A stretch of 64,000 nucleotides of DNA from assembly GCF_019668465.1 (NCBI RefSeq), contig NZ_AP024828.1, positions 2,108,001-2,172,000 of the forward strand. Reading direction: 5' to 3'. The translations under genes were made by a program, and so were the position numbers. Below the pieces are notes generated by a model. The model worked only from the letters and a program-made list of their open reading frames with translations, was not told the DNA's origin and did not search any database. Positions 18,346-29,000 of this stretch are shown here, piece after piece (the first letter of the stretch is position 1; every line of letters starts with the position of its first letter). This DNA comes from Mycobacterium senriense (GTDB taxonomy: Bacteria > Actinomycetota > Actinomycetes > Mycobacteriales > Mycobacteriaceae).

Positions 18346-19952
18346 GGCCCGACCTGACCGGGTTCACCCCCGGCAGCAACCGCCGGGTGGTCGGCGTCTG
18401 GGTCGTGTTCCTCCTCGCGCTCGTCAGCTGGCTCGTGGGTGGGTACATCGGCGCGGCTGTCGCCGTGGTGGTGGGGATAGCGCTGGTCTTCGTGCGCTGG
18501 TGGGGTCAGCCGGCGTGGTCGTGGGCCGTCTTGTGGCGGCGCGGCCGGCGCCCGATCGACTGGACCGCACCGATCACCGTGGCCAACAACCGATCGGGGG
18601 GCGGTGTCCGCGTGCAAGACGGCGTCGCCGTGGTCGCGGTGCAACTGCTCGGCCGGGGCCACCGGGCGACCATGGTGACCGGCTCGGTGACCGTCGAGAC
18701 CGAAAACGTGCTCGACATCGTGGAATTGGTGCCGGTGCTGCATCAGGCCCTGGGCCTGCAGCTCCATTCGATCAGCGTCGTCACCATCGGAGCACGGCAC
18801 GGCACCATCGGGGACTTTCCGCGGGTGTACGACTCGGAGATCGGAACGCCGCCCTACGCGGGCCGGCGTGAGACGTGGCTGATCATGCGGCTGGCGGTGA
18901 TCGACAACGCCCAAGCCCTGTTCTGGCGCACGACGGTCGGCGCGGCGGCCATTTCGGTCGCCCAGCGCATCGCGGGGTTGTTGCGCTGCCAAGGACTGCG
19001 GGCGAAGGTGGCCACCGCCACCGATCTTGTCGAGCTCGATCGCCGGCTCGGGTGGGACGCGGTGTCGGGCAACGCGCAGAGATGGAAAGCCATACGCGGC
19101 GAAGCGGGTTGGATGACCACCTACGCCTATCCGGCCGAGGCGATCACGTCGCGCAACCTCTCGCAGGCGTGGACGCTGCGCGCCGACGAGGTCATCCAGA
19201 ACGTGACGGTCTACCCGGACGGCGGATGCACCGCGACCATCACCGTGCGCACGCCCACGCCGGCACCGACCCCACCCAGCGTGATCCTGCGCCGGCTCAA
19301 CGGCGAGCAGGCGGCCGCGGCGGCCGCGAACATGTGCGGCCCGCTTCCGCACCTGCGGGGCATTCGGCGCAGCCCGCTGCCGCCACACCTGGTCACCGAG
19401 ATCGGGCCGTCGGGTGTGCTGATCGGCAAACTCAGCAACGGCGACCGGCTGCTGATGCCGGTCACCGACGCCGGCGAGTTGTCGCGGGTATTCGTCGCGG
19501 CGGATGACCCGATCGCCAAGCGGATCGTGATCCGCACCGCCGGTGCCGGGGAGCGGGTGTGCGTGCACACCCGCGACATGTCACGCTGGGTCAGCGTACG
19601 GATGCCGGAGATCAGCGTCGTGAGCAGCTCGCGTCCCGCACCACGGACCACCGTGAGCGTGGTCGAGTATGTTGCGCGACGGGGCAACAGCTTTGGCGCC
19701 GCCGAAAGCGGGGTTATCGAGGCCGCGATCTCGCCCACTCCGCGCCCGGCCACGGTGATCACCGTCGCGCCCGCGGAGGCCAGGCTCTCCGAGGGACAAC
19801 GACACGGCTTCGAGGTGATCATCGAGCAGATCGGCCCGTCGGTGGTGAATGTCACTGCAGCAGGAGAGAATTGGCTTGTCGAGATGGACATGTTCCGTGC
19901 CGAGAACCGCTACGTCAGTCTTGAGCCGGTAAGCATGTCGGTCGGCACGTAG
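18342..19952 (+). CDS. eccE2: ESX-2 type VII secretion component EccE2
   Basis: 536 residues versus 537 in Rv3885c. Two N-terminal membrane helices (about residues 18-60) precede a large domain placed at the periphery of the ESX membrane complex. The ATG at 18342 overlaps the mycP2 stop (ATGA), so translation is coupled. There is no sign of truncation. Outside its normal partner set (EccB, EccC) its function here is uncertain. Confidence 0.88.
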   Translation: MRPDLTGFTPGSNRRVVGVWVVFLLALVSWLVGGYIGAAVAVVVGIALVFVRWWGQPAWSWAVLWRRGRRPIDWTAPITVANNRSGGGVRVQDGVAVVAVQLLGRGHRATMVTGSVTVETENVLDIVELVPVLHQALGLQLHSISVVTIGARHGTIGDFPRVYDSEIGTPPYAGRRETWLIMRLAVIDNAQALFWRTTVGAAAISVAQRIAGLLRCQGLRAKVATATDLVELDRRLGWDAVSGNAQRWKAIRGEAGWMTTYAYPAEAITSRNLSQAWTLRADEVIQNVTVYPDGGCTATITVRTPTPAPTPPSVILRRLNGEQAAAAAANMCGPLPHLRGIRRSPLPPHLVTEIGPSGVLIGKLSNGDRLLMPVTDAGELSRVFVAADDPIAKRIVIRTAGAGERVCVHTRDMSRWVSVRMPEISVVSSSRPAPRTTVSVVEYVARRGNSFGAAESGVIEAAISPTPRPATVITVAPAEARLSEGQRHGFEVIIEQIGPSVVNVTAAGENWLVEMDMFRAENRYVSLEPVSMSVGT

Positions 19953-20064
19953 CGGGTCGGTAAAGCGAGTTTGAGGCACAGTGTGATGGACGCACGTAGC
20001 GGTTGCGGCGACAGCTCGAATCGGCCGAAGGCGGCCGCCCGCAACTCCGGCGACCATATCCACG

Positions 20065-21924
20065 GTGCTCGGAATGGGGGACGTGATGGGTGATTTACAA
20101 ACTGCCCGAAGGTATTTCGACCGTGCCATGGCGATCAAGAGCAGGCAGGGCCGGGCGGCGGCATTGCCCGAGTTCGCCGCAGCCACCGACGCCGACCAGT
20201 CGATGGCCGACGCGTGGCTGGGGCGCATCGCGTGCGGTGACAACGACCTGGCCTCGCTGCGACAGCTCTACGCCACCAGCGAATGGCTGCACCGCGAGAC
20301 CACGCGCATCGGCCAGACGCTGGCCGCCGAGATCCAACTGGGTCCCTACATCGGCATCACCGTCACCGACGCCTCGCAGGTCGGACTGGCGTCGGCCTCC
20401 GCGCTGACGATCGCCGGGGAGTACGCCGAGGCCGACAAGCTGCTGGCCAACCGTGACCTGCTGGACTCGTGGACCAACTATCAGTGGCACCAGTTGGCCC
20501 GGACGTTCTTGATGTACCGCACGCAGCGCTGGCCCGACGTGCTGTTGGCCGCGGCCGAGGAGCTGCCCGCGCACGCCATCGTCATGTCGGCTGTGACAGC
20601 GTCGATTTGCGCGCTGGCCGCGCACGCCGCCGCCCACCTCGGCCAGGGCCGGGTCGCCCTGGACTGGCTGGACCGCGTCGACGTGATCGGGCACACCCAG
20701 TCGTCGTCGCGCTTCGATGCAGACGTGTTGACGGCATCGATCGGTCCCGCCGACATTCCGCTCCTGGTCGCCGATCTGGCGTATGTGCGGGGGATGGTGC
20801 ACCGGCAGCTGCGCGAGGAGGACAAGGCCCAGGTCTGGCTCTCCAAGGCCACCATCAACGGGGTCCTGACCGAGGCGGCCAAGGAGGCCTTGGCCGACCC
20901 GAACCTGCACCTGGTCGTGACGGACGAGGAAACCATCGAGAGCCGCACCGACCGGTGGGATGCCTCCTCGGCCAAGAGCCGCGACGAACTCGATGACGAC
21001 GCCGCCGCCGATCGGCGCGCCGAGCTGCTGGCCGAGGGGCGCAAGCTGTTGGCCAAGCAGGTGGGACTGGCCGCCGTCAAAGAAGCGGTCGCGGCGCTGG
21101 AAGACCAGCTCGAAGTGCGAACGATGCGGCTCGAGCATGGCCTGCCGGTGGAGGGCCAGACCAACCACATGCTGCTGGTCGGCCCGCCCGGTACCGGTAA
21201 GACGACCACCGCCGAAGCGCTGGGCAAGATCTATGCCGGCATGGGAATCGTCCGGCACCCCGAGATCCGGGAGGTGCGCCGTTCGGATTTCTGCGGCCAC
21301 TTCATCGGCGAATCGGGACCCAAGACCAACGAGCTGATCGAAAAGTCGCTGGGGCGAATCATTTTCATGGATGAGTTCTATTCCCTGATCGAGCGCCATC
21401 AGGATGGCACACCCGACATGATCGGCATGGAGGCCGTCAACCAGCTCCTGGTTGCGTTGGAAGCCCACCGATTCGACTTCTGTTTCATCGGGGCGGGCTA
21501 CGAAGACCAAGTGGATGCATTCCTGACGGTGAACCCGGGTTTGGCCGGCCGATTCAACCGCAAGCTGCGCTTCGAGTCCTATTCGCCGGCCGAGATCGTC
21601 GAGATCGCGCACCGCTACGCGACGCCGCGCGCCAGCCTGCTCGACGATGGCGCCCGCGCAACGTTTCTGGATGCGGCGACGACCATCCGCAACTACACCA
21701 CTCCCGGCGGGCGCCACGGCATCGACGCCATGCAGAACGGCAGGTTCGCCCGCAACGTCGTCGAGCGCGCCGAGGGCTTTCGTGACACCCGGGTGGTCGC
21801 ACAGAAACGCGCGGGCCAGCCGGTGACCGTCGAGGATCTGCAGATCATCACCGCGGCCGACCTCGAGGCCGCCGTGCGCAGCGTGTGTTCGGACAACCGC
21901 GACATGGCGGCCATCGTCTGGTAG
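20065..21924 (+). CDS. eccA2: ESX-2 AAA+ ATPase EccA2
   Basis: 619 residues from GTG 20065, the length of Rv3884c. The N-terminal half is a TPR-like helical domain and the C-terminal half a CbxX/CfqX-type AAA+ ATPase with Walker A GPPGTGKT at 373-380 and Walker B IIFMDEF (Asp436, Glu437). It probably acts in the cytosol on PE-PPE/EspG complexes. An ATG at 20086 with GGGGGA upstream is an alternative start. It is the last ESX-2 gene, and the 112-bp gap before it breaks the overlapping run. Confidence 0.9.
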   Translation: MLGMGDVMGDLQTARRYFDRAMAIKSRQGRAAALPEFAAATDADQSMADAWLGRIACGDNDLASLRQLYATSEWLHRETTRIGQTLAAEIQLGPYIGITVTDASQVGLASASALTIAGEYAEADKLLANRDLLDSWTNYQWHQLARTFLMYRTQRWPDVLLAAAEELPAHAIVMSAVTASICALAAHAAAHLGQGRVALDWLDRVDVIGHTQSSSRFDADVLTASIGPADIPLLVADLAYVRGMVHRQLREEDKAQVWLSKATINGVLTEAAKEALADPNLHLVVTDEETIESRTDRWDASSAKSRDELDDDAAADRRAELLAEGRKLLAKQVGLAAVKEAVAALEDQLEVRTMRLEHGLPVEGQTNHMLLVGPPGTGKTTTAEALGKIYAGMGIVRHPEIREVRRSDFCGHFIGESGPKTNELIEKSLGRIIFMDEFYSLIERHQDGTPDMIGMEAVNQLLVALEAHRFDFCFIGAGYEDQVDAFLTVNPGLAGRFNRKLRFESYSPAEIVEIAHRYATPRASLLDDGARATFLDAATTIRNYTTPGGRHGIDAMQNGRFARNVVERAEGFRDTRVVAQKRAGQPVTVEDLQIITAADLEAAVRSVCSDNRDMAAIVW

Positions 21925-21927
21925 TCG

Positions 21928-22368
21928 CTACGCAGGATCGAAGCGGAAGACGGCGAGCCGCCCCGCCAGTGCCTCGAATTCATCAGCCGTTCCGTCGCGC
22001 ACCATCCCCGACCGCTTCGCGAACGCCACCCCGACCGGAACTTCGGTGGAGAACGCCCGCAGCACCGGCCTGGCCTCATTGGCGGCGAGTTCGACGATCC
22101 TCACCCGGCGTGACCGTCGGCCCCGGCTGAGGGTGCCGGTGCCCGCGGCCCGGGCATTGGCCGCCCAGTCGGCACCGGGATAGCCCGCCACCACATAGAG
22201 GCCGTCGCGGAAGCTGAATGGCGTCATCGGGGTGCTGCGTGGTTGACCCGACTTGCGGCCGGGCACGGTGAGCACCATGGCGGGACCGGTCGGAATGCCG
22301 AGTCGTTGGACCGCCATCATGAACTTGTTCATCGGCTTGAGGTAGCGCGGGGGACGCGGATCGGTCAT
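21928..22368 (-). CDS. deazaflavin-dependent nitroreductase-family protein (DUF385, Ddn-like)
   Basis: 146 residues of the split-barrel F420-binding family related to Ddn (Rv3547). Typical features are the N-terminal MNKFMMAVQRLG, the TVPGRKSGQPRSTPM loop that contacts the F420 phosphate tail, and GLYVVAGYPGADW. It may reduce quinones or other acceptors with F420H2. It begins one base after the NmrA-family stop, so both form an operon under the divergent promoter at about 23261-23287. Confidence 0.85.
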   Translation of the reverse strand: MTDPRPPRYLKPMNKFMMAVQRLGIPTGPAMVLTVPGRKSGQPRSTPMTPFSFRDGLYVVAGYPGADWAANARAAGTGTLSRGRRSRRVRIVELAANEARPVLRAFSTEVPVGVAFAKRSGMVRDGTADEFEALAGRLAVFRFDPA

Positions 22369-22369
22369 C

Positions 22370-23221
22370 TCAGATTCCTACTTTCTCGTTGTCGAACATG
22401 CTGCGGTGTTCGGAAACCCAGTGCGCGAACGGAACCGGCGGGCGGCCGAGGATCTTCTCCACGTCGTGGGTCACCAGGGCGGGGGCGTCGAGCGTCTCGG
22501 CCAGCATGGCGATGTAGGCGTCGGCGAAGCCACTGCCGAAACCCAAACCGATGAAGCGTTGTCGCACGGCTTCGGCTGGAATCTCGCGATACTGCAGCGC
22601 CCGGCCCAGGACGCCGCCGATGACCTCGACCAGCTCCGAGTTGGTGAACGACCGGGGGCCGGTCAGCGGGACCCGCTGTCCGACAAGGTCATCGGTGAGC
22701 AATGCGTGGGCCGCGACGCCCGAGATGTCCGCCTCGACGATGGGCGCCGTCGATGCTGCGGCGTACGGCCCGGCGACCACGTCGCCGGCGCGGATCTGCG
22801 CGGACCACATGCCGGCGAAATTCGTCGCAAACACCGTGGGGCGCAGGCTCACCCAGGCCAGACCGGAGGCGATGGCGAGGCGTTCGACCTCCCGGTTGCG
22901 ATCCCCGCGAAACCGGGACGGTTGCCGCGCGACGTCATCGTCGGCATTGATCGCCGACAGCGCGACCAGTTTGGTCACTCCGCCCCGCGCGCATTGCGCC
23001 ACCACGTCTTCCAGTTGCCCACCCAGCGCTCGCGAGTTCAGGAACACCGCGGCGGCGCCGGGCAGCGCGTCGGTGGCCGAGCCGAACACCTCGACCTCCG
23101 GAGGAAAGCCGGCCGGTGCCGGTTGCCGGGTGACCGCCCGAACGTGGGCTCCCGCGGCCAGCAGTTCGGAGACGAGTGGGCGCCCGACGTTGCCGGTCGC
23201 GCCCGTGACGACGATGGTCAT
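22370..23221 (-). CDS. NmrA-family NAD(P)-binding reductase/epimerase
   Basis: 283 residues of an atypical short-chain dehydrogenase. The Rossmann nucleotide-binding motif is VTGATGNVGRP at residues 4-14, followed by PIVEADISGVAAHALL and HWVSEHR typical of NmrA/NAD-dependent epimerase-like proteins. The ATG at 23221 is chosen because GGAAGGAA lies 5-12 bases upstream. It is divergent from a SigI-type ECF sigma gene with a shared symmetric promoter, suggesting it is that factor's target. The substrate is unknown. Confidence 0.85.
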   Translation of the reverse strand: MTIVVTGATGNVGRPLVSELLAAGAHVRAVTRQPAPAGFPPEVEVFGSATDALPGAAAVFLNSRALGGQLEDVVAQCARGGVTKLVALSAINADDDVARQPSRFRGDRNREVERLAIASGLAWVSLRPTVFATNFAGMWSAQIRAGDVVAGPYAAASTAPIVEADISGVAAHALLTDDLVGQRVPLTGPRSFTNSELVEVIGGVLGRALQYREIPAEAVRQRFIGLGFGSGFADAYIAMLAETLDAPALVTHDVEKILGRPPVPFAHWVSEHRSMFDNEKVGI

Positions 23222-23260
23222 GATGGGGTTCCTTCCGTGAACTTCCTGCACTGCTGAAAC

Positions 23261-23324
23261 GACGGGGCAAAAGGTGGGAAAGTTACATCGCAAGAACGTG
23301 TAACTTTTTGCCCAGCGGATCGTC
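23261..23324. promoter_or_regulatory. symmetric divergent ECF sigma promoters
   Basis: An inverted repeat, AAAGTTACA at 23279-23287 and TGTAACTTT at 23299-23307, puts TGTAACT as a -35-like box on each strand. A CGTC follows 15 bases later on the plus strand (23321-23324) and 16 bases later on the minus strand (23261-23264). This resembles ECF promoters of the ECF41 type (TGTCACA, about 16 bp, CGTC). On the plus side the predicted start site falls at or just before the sigma ATG, so that mRNA may be leaderless. Confidence 0.6.
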
Positions 23325-23332
23325 GAAGAGTC

Positions 23333-24190
23333 ATGAACCAGTCGCCGTCAGCCAGCGATCAGGTCAATGAGGCCTGGCGTCGGCATCGTCCATACCTGGT
23401 CAACCTCGCCTACCAGATGCTGGGTGACATCGGCGAGGCGGAAGACATTGCGCAAGAGGCCTTTCTGCGACTCTCACGCGCCGACGTCAGCGAGATCGAG
23501 GACACCCGCGGCTGGCTGACGGTGGTGGCGAGCCGCCTCTGCCTCGACCAGGTGCGCTCGGCCCGCGCCCGATACGAGCGCCCGGGCGACGTCGAAGACC
23601 AACCCGCGCCGCGCCGCATCGACCCGGCCGACCGGGTCACCCTCGACGACGAGATCCGCACCGCGCTGCTCGAAGTCTTGCGCAGGCTCAGTCCCGGTGA
23701 ACGGGTCGCCTTCGTGCTGCACGACGTATTCGGCGTCCCTTTCGAGTCGATCTCGCAGACCGTGGGCCGCCCGGTCGGCACCTGCCGTCAGCTGGCGCGG
23801 CGGGCGCGATCCAAATTCGAAGCGGCGCAACCGAAGTTGGCCGACGTCACCACCGCCGAGCACCAGTTGGTGACTGAAAAGTTCATCGCCGCATGCGCCA
23901 ACGGTGACCTGCAGGAGCTGGCCGCAGTCCTGGATCCGACGGTGTGGGGCGTGGGCACGATCCTCGCGGATCCGGCCCCGCCACCGCAGATCAACCACGG
24001 GCCCGATGCGGTGGCCACCAACCTGTTGCGCTACCTGTGGCCGGACGTGACCCTGGTCAGCGGTCCGGCCGGGGGACCGGTGCTGCTGGCCTTCAGCGAG
24101 CGTCGCCTGTTCGCCGTCATCGTGCTGACGATCCGCGAATCCCGGGTGATGAAGATCGAGGCGATCGCCGACCCCTCGGCGCGCGCCTAG
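23333..24190 (+). CDS. SigI-type ECF RNA polymerase sigma factor with SnoaL-like C-terminal domain
   Basis: 285 residues. Region 2 (LVNLAYQMLGDIGEAEDIAQEAF, seen as LGDIGEAEDIAQ) and region 4 (ERVAFVLHDVFGVPFESIS) are clear. The C-terminal 110 residues form a SnoaL-like domain that in related sigma factors tunes activity in place of an anti-sigma factor. It is very close to M. tuberculosis SigI (Rv1189) in the sigma domains, but lies in a different neighbourhood, so orthology is not certain. Divergent from the NmrA-family gene. No anti-sigma gene is adjacent. Confidence 0.9.
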   Translation: MNQSPSASDQVNEAWRRHRPYLVNLAYQMLGDIGEAEDIAQEAFLRLSRADVSEIEDTRGWLTVVASRLCLDQVRSARARYERPGDVEDQPAPRRIDPADRVTLDDEIRTALLEVLRRLSPGERVAFVLHDVFGVPFESISQTVGRPVGTCRQLARRARSKFEAAQPKLADVTTAEHQLVTEKFIAACANGDLQELAAVLDPTVWGVGTILADPAPPPQINHGPDAVATNLLRYLWPDVTLVSGPAGGPVLLAFSERRLFAVIVLTIRESRVMKIEAIADPSARA

Positions 24191-24193
24191 ATC

Positions 24194-25450
24194 TCACTTG
24201 TCCGTCGGCCGCTGGTCTTTCGCGTCGTCGGGCTGCGCCGCGAAGTAGCCGGCGATGGTCGCGGTGACTTCGAGGAATTTGCGGCGCGTGGCCGCAGCCA
24301 TCTCCTGGCTCACGTCGATGACGCCGCCGGGCCGCAGGTGCGGGTCGTAGGGCACTTCGATCACCGGCCGGCCGTGATCGGTGAACTCGCGAGCCAGCAG
24401 CGCCCGGGTCCGTTTGTCGGCATGCCCGTCTGAATCATTGAGCACCACGATGGTGTGCCGCAGCAGCGTGTCCAAGCCCTGGTCGGCCAGCCACTCCATG
24501 GTGCGGGCGGCGGCGGACGCGCCGTCGGCCCAGGGCGAGGACACCACGATCAGCGCGTCCAGGTCGCGCAGGACTTCCTTGGTGAGCGGCGCATCCATCG
24601 ACGAGCCACAGTCGATGACCGAGATCGTGAAATGGCGGTCCAGCCGCAGCGCGGCCTCCCGGTAGATCGCCGGATCGAGCACCCGGCGCGGGCCCGACGC
24701 CGGTTCGCCGGCGAGCACGTGCAGACCCGCGGCATTACGCCCGAGCCGCGCCACCACGTCGTCGAACGACCGCAGGTTCTTGTCGGCGGTGAGCTCCCAG
24801 AACGAGCCCGTCGAGGCCGGATCGATGCGGCTGCTGAGCCGGCCGAAGGCGGTATCGGCGTCGATCGCCACGACGTGGTCCTGCTTGCGCAGTCCGGCGA
24901 ACAACGAGCCCACGCTCGCGGCCACCGACGTCTTTCCCACGCCACCCTTGCCCAGCACGCCGACCTTGCGGTTCCCGTACAGGCGGGTCCGGATGGCCGC
25001 CTCGAACTGGGCCTCCTGCTGCTGGGCGGGCGACGGGCCCAGCTTGATCAGGCCGAAGGTGAGCAGCCGCACGACGCGTCGCCAGCCGCGGTCGGGTAAC
25101 TCATCCCCCTTGGGAAGGCCGGTGGGGGGCGCCTGTGGCGGCGCCGCAGGCGGTGCGGGGTGGCTGGGCTGCCGGGGTGACGGGCGGAACGAAGGCGGGG
25201 CGGCCGGCACCGACCGAGTGGGCGGTGACCAGTTCGGCGGCGGCGCAGACGGACCGGCGGGTGGGACAGGCGGAGCCGACGGCGGACGCGGGGGAGCGGG
25301 CCGCTGGGCCGCGGGAGGCGCGGCGGCGGGGCGGGGCTCGTGGGGGGCGGGCTGGGGCTGTTGGGGGGCGGGGCCCGACGGGCGGGGCGCCGGGGTGCTG
25401 GGCCGCCCGGGCTGCAGACGGTCCCGCAGGAATTCGTCGCGCTCGTTCAT
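24194..25450 (-). CDS. MinD/ParA-like ATPase with proline-rich N-terminus (Rv3860 homologue)
   Basis: 418 residues. The first about 115 residues are Pro/Ala-rich and disordered. The C-terminal MinD/ParA domain has an intact deviant Walker A, GKGGVGKTS (167-175), and VVAIDADTAFG. The architecture resembles EspI of ESX-1, but divergent placement before gltB matches Rv3860. It may use ATP to position a membrane or secretion partner. The stop lies 3 bp from the convergent sigma-factor stop. Confidence 0.85.
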   Translation of the reverse strand: MNERDEFLRDRLQPGRPSTPAPRPSGPAPQQPQPAPHEPRPAAAPPAAQRPAPPRPPSAPPVPPAGPSAPPPNWSPPTRSVPAAPPSFRPSPRQPSHPAPPAAPPQAPPTGLPKGDELPDRGWRRVVRLLTFGLIKLGPSPAQQQEAQFEAAIRTRLYGNRKVGVLGKGGVGKTSVAASVGSLFAGLRKQDHVVAIDADTAFGRLSSRIDPASTGSFWELTADKNLRSFDDVVARLGRNAAGLHVLAGEPASGPRRVLDPAIYREAALRLDRHFTISVIDCGSSMDAPLTKEVLRDLDALIVVSSPWADGASAAARTMEWLADQGLDTLLRHTIVVLNDSDGHADKRTRALLAREFTDHGRPVIEVPYDPHLRPGGVIDVSQEMAAATRRKFLEVTATIAGYFAAQPDDAKDQRPTDK

Positions 25451-26083
25451 GGGCTCCTCGCGTGCCGGGCGGTCGTTCGTCGCGCCGATGGGCCGGCCGC
25501 GACGAACGTATTACGTGATAAGCGCCACGGTCCAACCTGCGGCGCCGGGTGTGATCACTCCCCGTCCAGTATCTCCCGAGGCGCCTCGTGCGCGAACCTG
25601 CAAACTCGGCGGCGCGTAGCGGCGATGCCCCTGGCTGGGCGCTGAGCACGTTCATGCCCGCACCCAGTAACCTCGGGAAGCCATCAAGGGCGCACGTCAG
25701 CAAACTCTTGGCGCGGGGCCGCGCCGGAACCGGAATCCCTGGAATACGCGCAGCTATGGAAAGAATTCCTGGCCCCGGACAACGGGCTGGCACAATGGAG
25801 GGTCAACGGGCGCAGCGAAATTTACGGCGCTGGCTACTGGCGGCTAGACTTGTCGAAGTTGGCATGTCAGGCGGGTATTGTCATATCGTTTTACGACTTG
25901 TCGAGACCGGTTCCAGGCCACCGTTCAGAGCTGCACGGACATCCGTAACAGGATCATCTCCGCCTGGGGCACAGCCCATCGAGACAAGACCGACGGGGTT
26001 CTAGCCCGCAACCTTCGGGTGCGACCTCGGTGGGGCCGCTGCTAACGGCCGCGCAGAACGTTCAGGTGAAGGGTCAGGTGCAT
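25451..26083. other. 633-bp intergenic region between the Rv3860-like gene and gltB
   Basis: Divergent promoter region. An open frame at 25588-26004 has no recognisable protein features and biased composition, so it is not called. No riboswitch, tRNA or strong hairpin was recognised. It presumably carries the gltBD promoter, which in other bacteria is nitrogen-regulated, but no GlnR-like box was identified with confidence. Confidence 0.4.
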
Positions 26084-29000
26084 ATGACGCCCAAGCGCGT
26101 CGGGTTATACAACCCCGCGTTCGAGCACGACTCGTGCGGGGTTGCCATGGTCGTCGATATGCACGGCCGTCGTAGCCGCGACATCGTGGACAAGGCAATC
26201 ACTGCGCTGCTGAACCTCGAACACCGGGGTGCCCAGGGCGCCGAGCCGCGCAGTGGCGATGGCGCCGGCATCATGCTTCAGGTCCCGGACGCGTTCCTGC
26301 GCGAGGTCGTGGACTTCGAGCTGCCCCCGGAGGGCAGCTACGCCACCGGCATCGCCTTCCTGCCGCAGTCGTCCAAGGACGCGGCGACGGCGTGTGCCGC
26401 GGTGGAGAAGATCGCCGAAGCCGAGGGCCTGACCGTGCTGGGCTGGCGCAACGTGCCGATCGACGACTCGTCACTGGGCGCGTTGTCCCGTGACGCGATG
26501 CCGACCTTCCGCCAGGTATTCATGGCGGGCGCATCCGGTATGACGCTGGAGCGCCGCGCCTACGTGGTGCGTAAGCGCGCCGAGCACGAACTGGGCACCA
26601 AGGGCCCGGGCCAGGACGGCCCCGGCCGCGAAACCGTGTATTTCCCAAGCCTTTCCGGTCAGACGTTCGTCTACAAGGGCATGCTGACCACCCCGCAGCT
26701 CAAGGCGTTTTACCTTGACCTGCAAGACGATCGGTTGACCAGCGCGCTGGGCATCGTGCACTCGCGGTTCTCCACCAACACCTTCCCGTCGTGGCCGCTG
26801 GCGCATCCGTTCCGCCGCGTCGCACACAACGGCGAGATCAACACCGTCACAGGCAACGAGAACTGGATGCGGGCCCGCGAGGCGCTGATCAAGACCGACG
26901 TTTTCGGAACGGAAGCCGACGTCGAGAAGTTGTTCCCGATCTGTACACCTGGGGCATCCGACACTGCCCGCTTCGATGAGGCGCTCGAGCTGCTCCACCT
27001 GGGCGGGCGCAGCCTGGCCCACGCGGTGTTGATGATGATCCCCGAGGCCTGGGAACGCAACGAGTCGATGGACCCCGCGCGGCGGGCGTTCTACCAGTAC
27101 CACGCCTCGTTGATCGAGCCGTGGGACGGCCCCGCGTCGATCACATTCTCCGACGGCACCATCATCGGCGCCGTGCTCGACCGAAATGGCTTGCGCCCCT
27201 CGCGGATTTGGGTCACCGAAGACGGCCTGGTGGTCATGGCGTCCGAGGCCGGTGTGCTGGACCTGGACCCGGCCAAGGTGGTTCGCCGGATGCGGTTGCA
27301 GCCCGGCCGGATGTTCCTGGTGGACACCGCGCAGGGCCGCATCGTCGCCGACGAGGAGATCAAGGCGGAGCTGGCCGCCGAGCACCCCTACCAGGAGTGG
27401 CTGGACAGGAACCTGGTGCCGCTCGACGACCTGCCGCAGGGCAACTACAAGCGGATGCCTCACGACCGACTGGTCAAGCGTCAGCAGACATTCGGCTACA
27501 CCTACGAGGAACTCAACCTCTTGGTCGCGCCGATGGTGCGCAGCGGCGCCGAGCCGATCGGGTCGATGGGCACCGACACTCCGGTCGCGGTGCTCTCGCA
27601 GCGGCCCCGGATGCTCTACGACTACTTCCAGCAGCTCTTCGCGCAGGTGACCAACCCGCCGCTGGACGCCATCCGCGAGGAGGTGGTGACCAGCCTGCAG
27701 GGCACCACCGGCGGCGAGCGCGACCTGCTCACGCCGACCGAGCGCTCGTGTCACCAGATTGCGCTGTCGCAGCCGATTCTGCGTAACCGGGAGCTGGCGA
27801 AGCTGGTCAACCTCGACCCGGAGGACGAGGTCAACGGTCGCCCGCATGGCATGCGCTCCAAGGTGATTCGCTGCCTGTACCCGGTCGCCGAGGGCGGCGC
27901 CGGGCTGGCCGCCGCGCTCGAGGAGGTGCGCGCGCAGGCGTCGGCGGCGATCGCTGACGGCGCGCGCGTGATCATCCTGTCCGACCGCGAATCCGACGAG
28001 AAGATGGCACCCATCCCGTCGCTGCTCGCGGTCGCGGGGGTGCACCACCACCTGGTGCGCGACCGGACCCGGACCCATGTCGGGCTGGTGGTGGAAACCG
28101 GTGACGCCCGCGAGGTGCACCACATGGCCGCGCTGGTCGGCTTCGGTGCGGCGGCCATCAACCCGTACATGGCGTTCGAGTCCATCGAGGACATGCTTGA
28201 CCGCGGCGTCATCGAAGGCATCGACCGCAAGACGGCGCTGAGCAACTACATCAAGGCGGCCGGCAAGGGCGTGCTGAAAGTCATGTCCAAGATGGGCATT
28301 TCGACGGTGGCGTCCTACACCGGTGCCCAGTTGTTCCAGGCGGTTGGCATTTCCGAGGACGTGCTCAGCGAGTACTTCACCGGCTTGAGCTGCCCCATCG
28401 GCGGCATCACCCTGGACGATATCGCCGCCGACGTCGCCGCGCGGCACGCGCTGGCCTACCTGGATCGGCCGGACGAGCGGGCCCACCGCGAGCTAGAGGT
28501 CGGCGGGGAATACCAGTGGCGTCGCGAGGGCGAGTACCACCTGTTCAACCCCGAGACCGTCTTCAAGCTGCAGCACGCCACGCGCACCGGCCAATACAAG
28601 GTGTTCAAGGATTACACCCGCCTGGTCGACGACCAGAGCGAGCGGATGGCATCCCTGCGTGGCCTGCTCAAGTTCCGGGCCGGGATCAACCCCCCGATCC
28701 CGCTGGACGAAGTCGAGCCCGCCAGCGAGATCGTCAAGCGCTTCTCGACCGGCGCGATGAGCTACGGCTCGATCTCCGCCGAGGCGCACGAGACGCTGGC
28801 GATCGCGATGAACCGGCTGGGCGGCCGGTCCAACAGCGGTGAGGGTGGCGAAGACGTCAAGCGATTCGACCGCGATCCCAACGGGGATTGGCGGCGCAGC
28901 TCGATCAAGCAGGTCGCCTCCGGGCGGTTCGGCGTCACGTCGCACTACCTGGCGAACTGCACCGACATCCAGATCAAGATGGCCCAAGGTGCGAAACCCG

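Noticed and set aside
20095-21717. Long antisense open frame (540 codons) opposite eccA2
   Set aside because: Mirror frame of a strongly conserved AAA+ gene; no family features.
23333-24190. Assignment as an ECF41 (SigJ-like) factor
   Set aside because: Promoter layout resembles ECF41, but the protein lacks the WLPEP and DGGGK-type motifs and the sigma regions fit SigI better.
25588-26004. Open frame in the gap before gltB
   Set aside because: No ribosome-binding site, no recognisable domain and irregular composition; more likely non-coding promoter DNA.
26471-28486. Long antisense open frame (671 codons) opposite gltB
   Set aside because: It is a shadow of gltB caused by high GC; composition is His/Arg/Gly-rich with no protein motifs.
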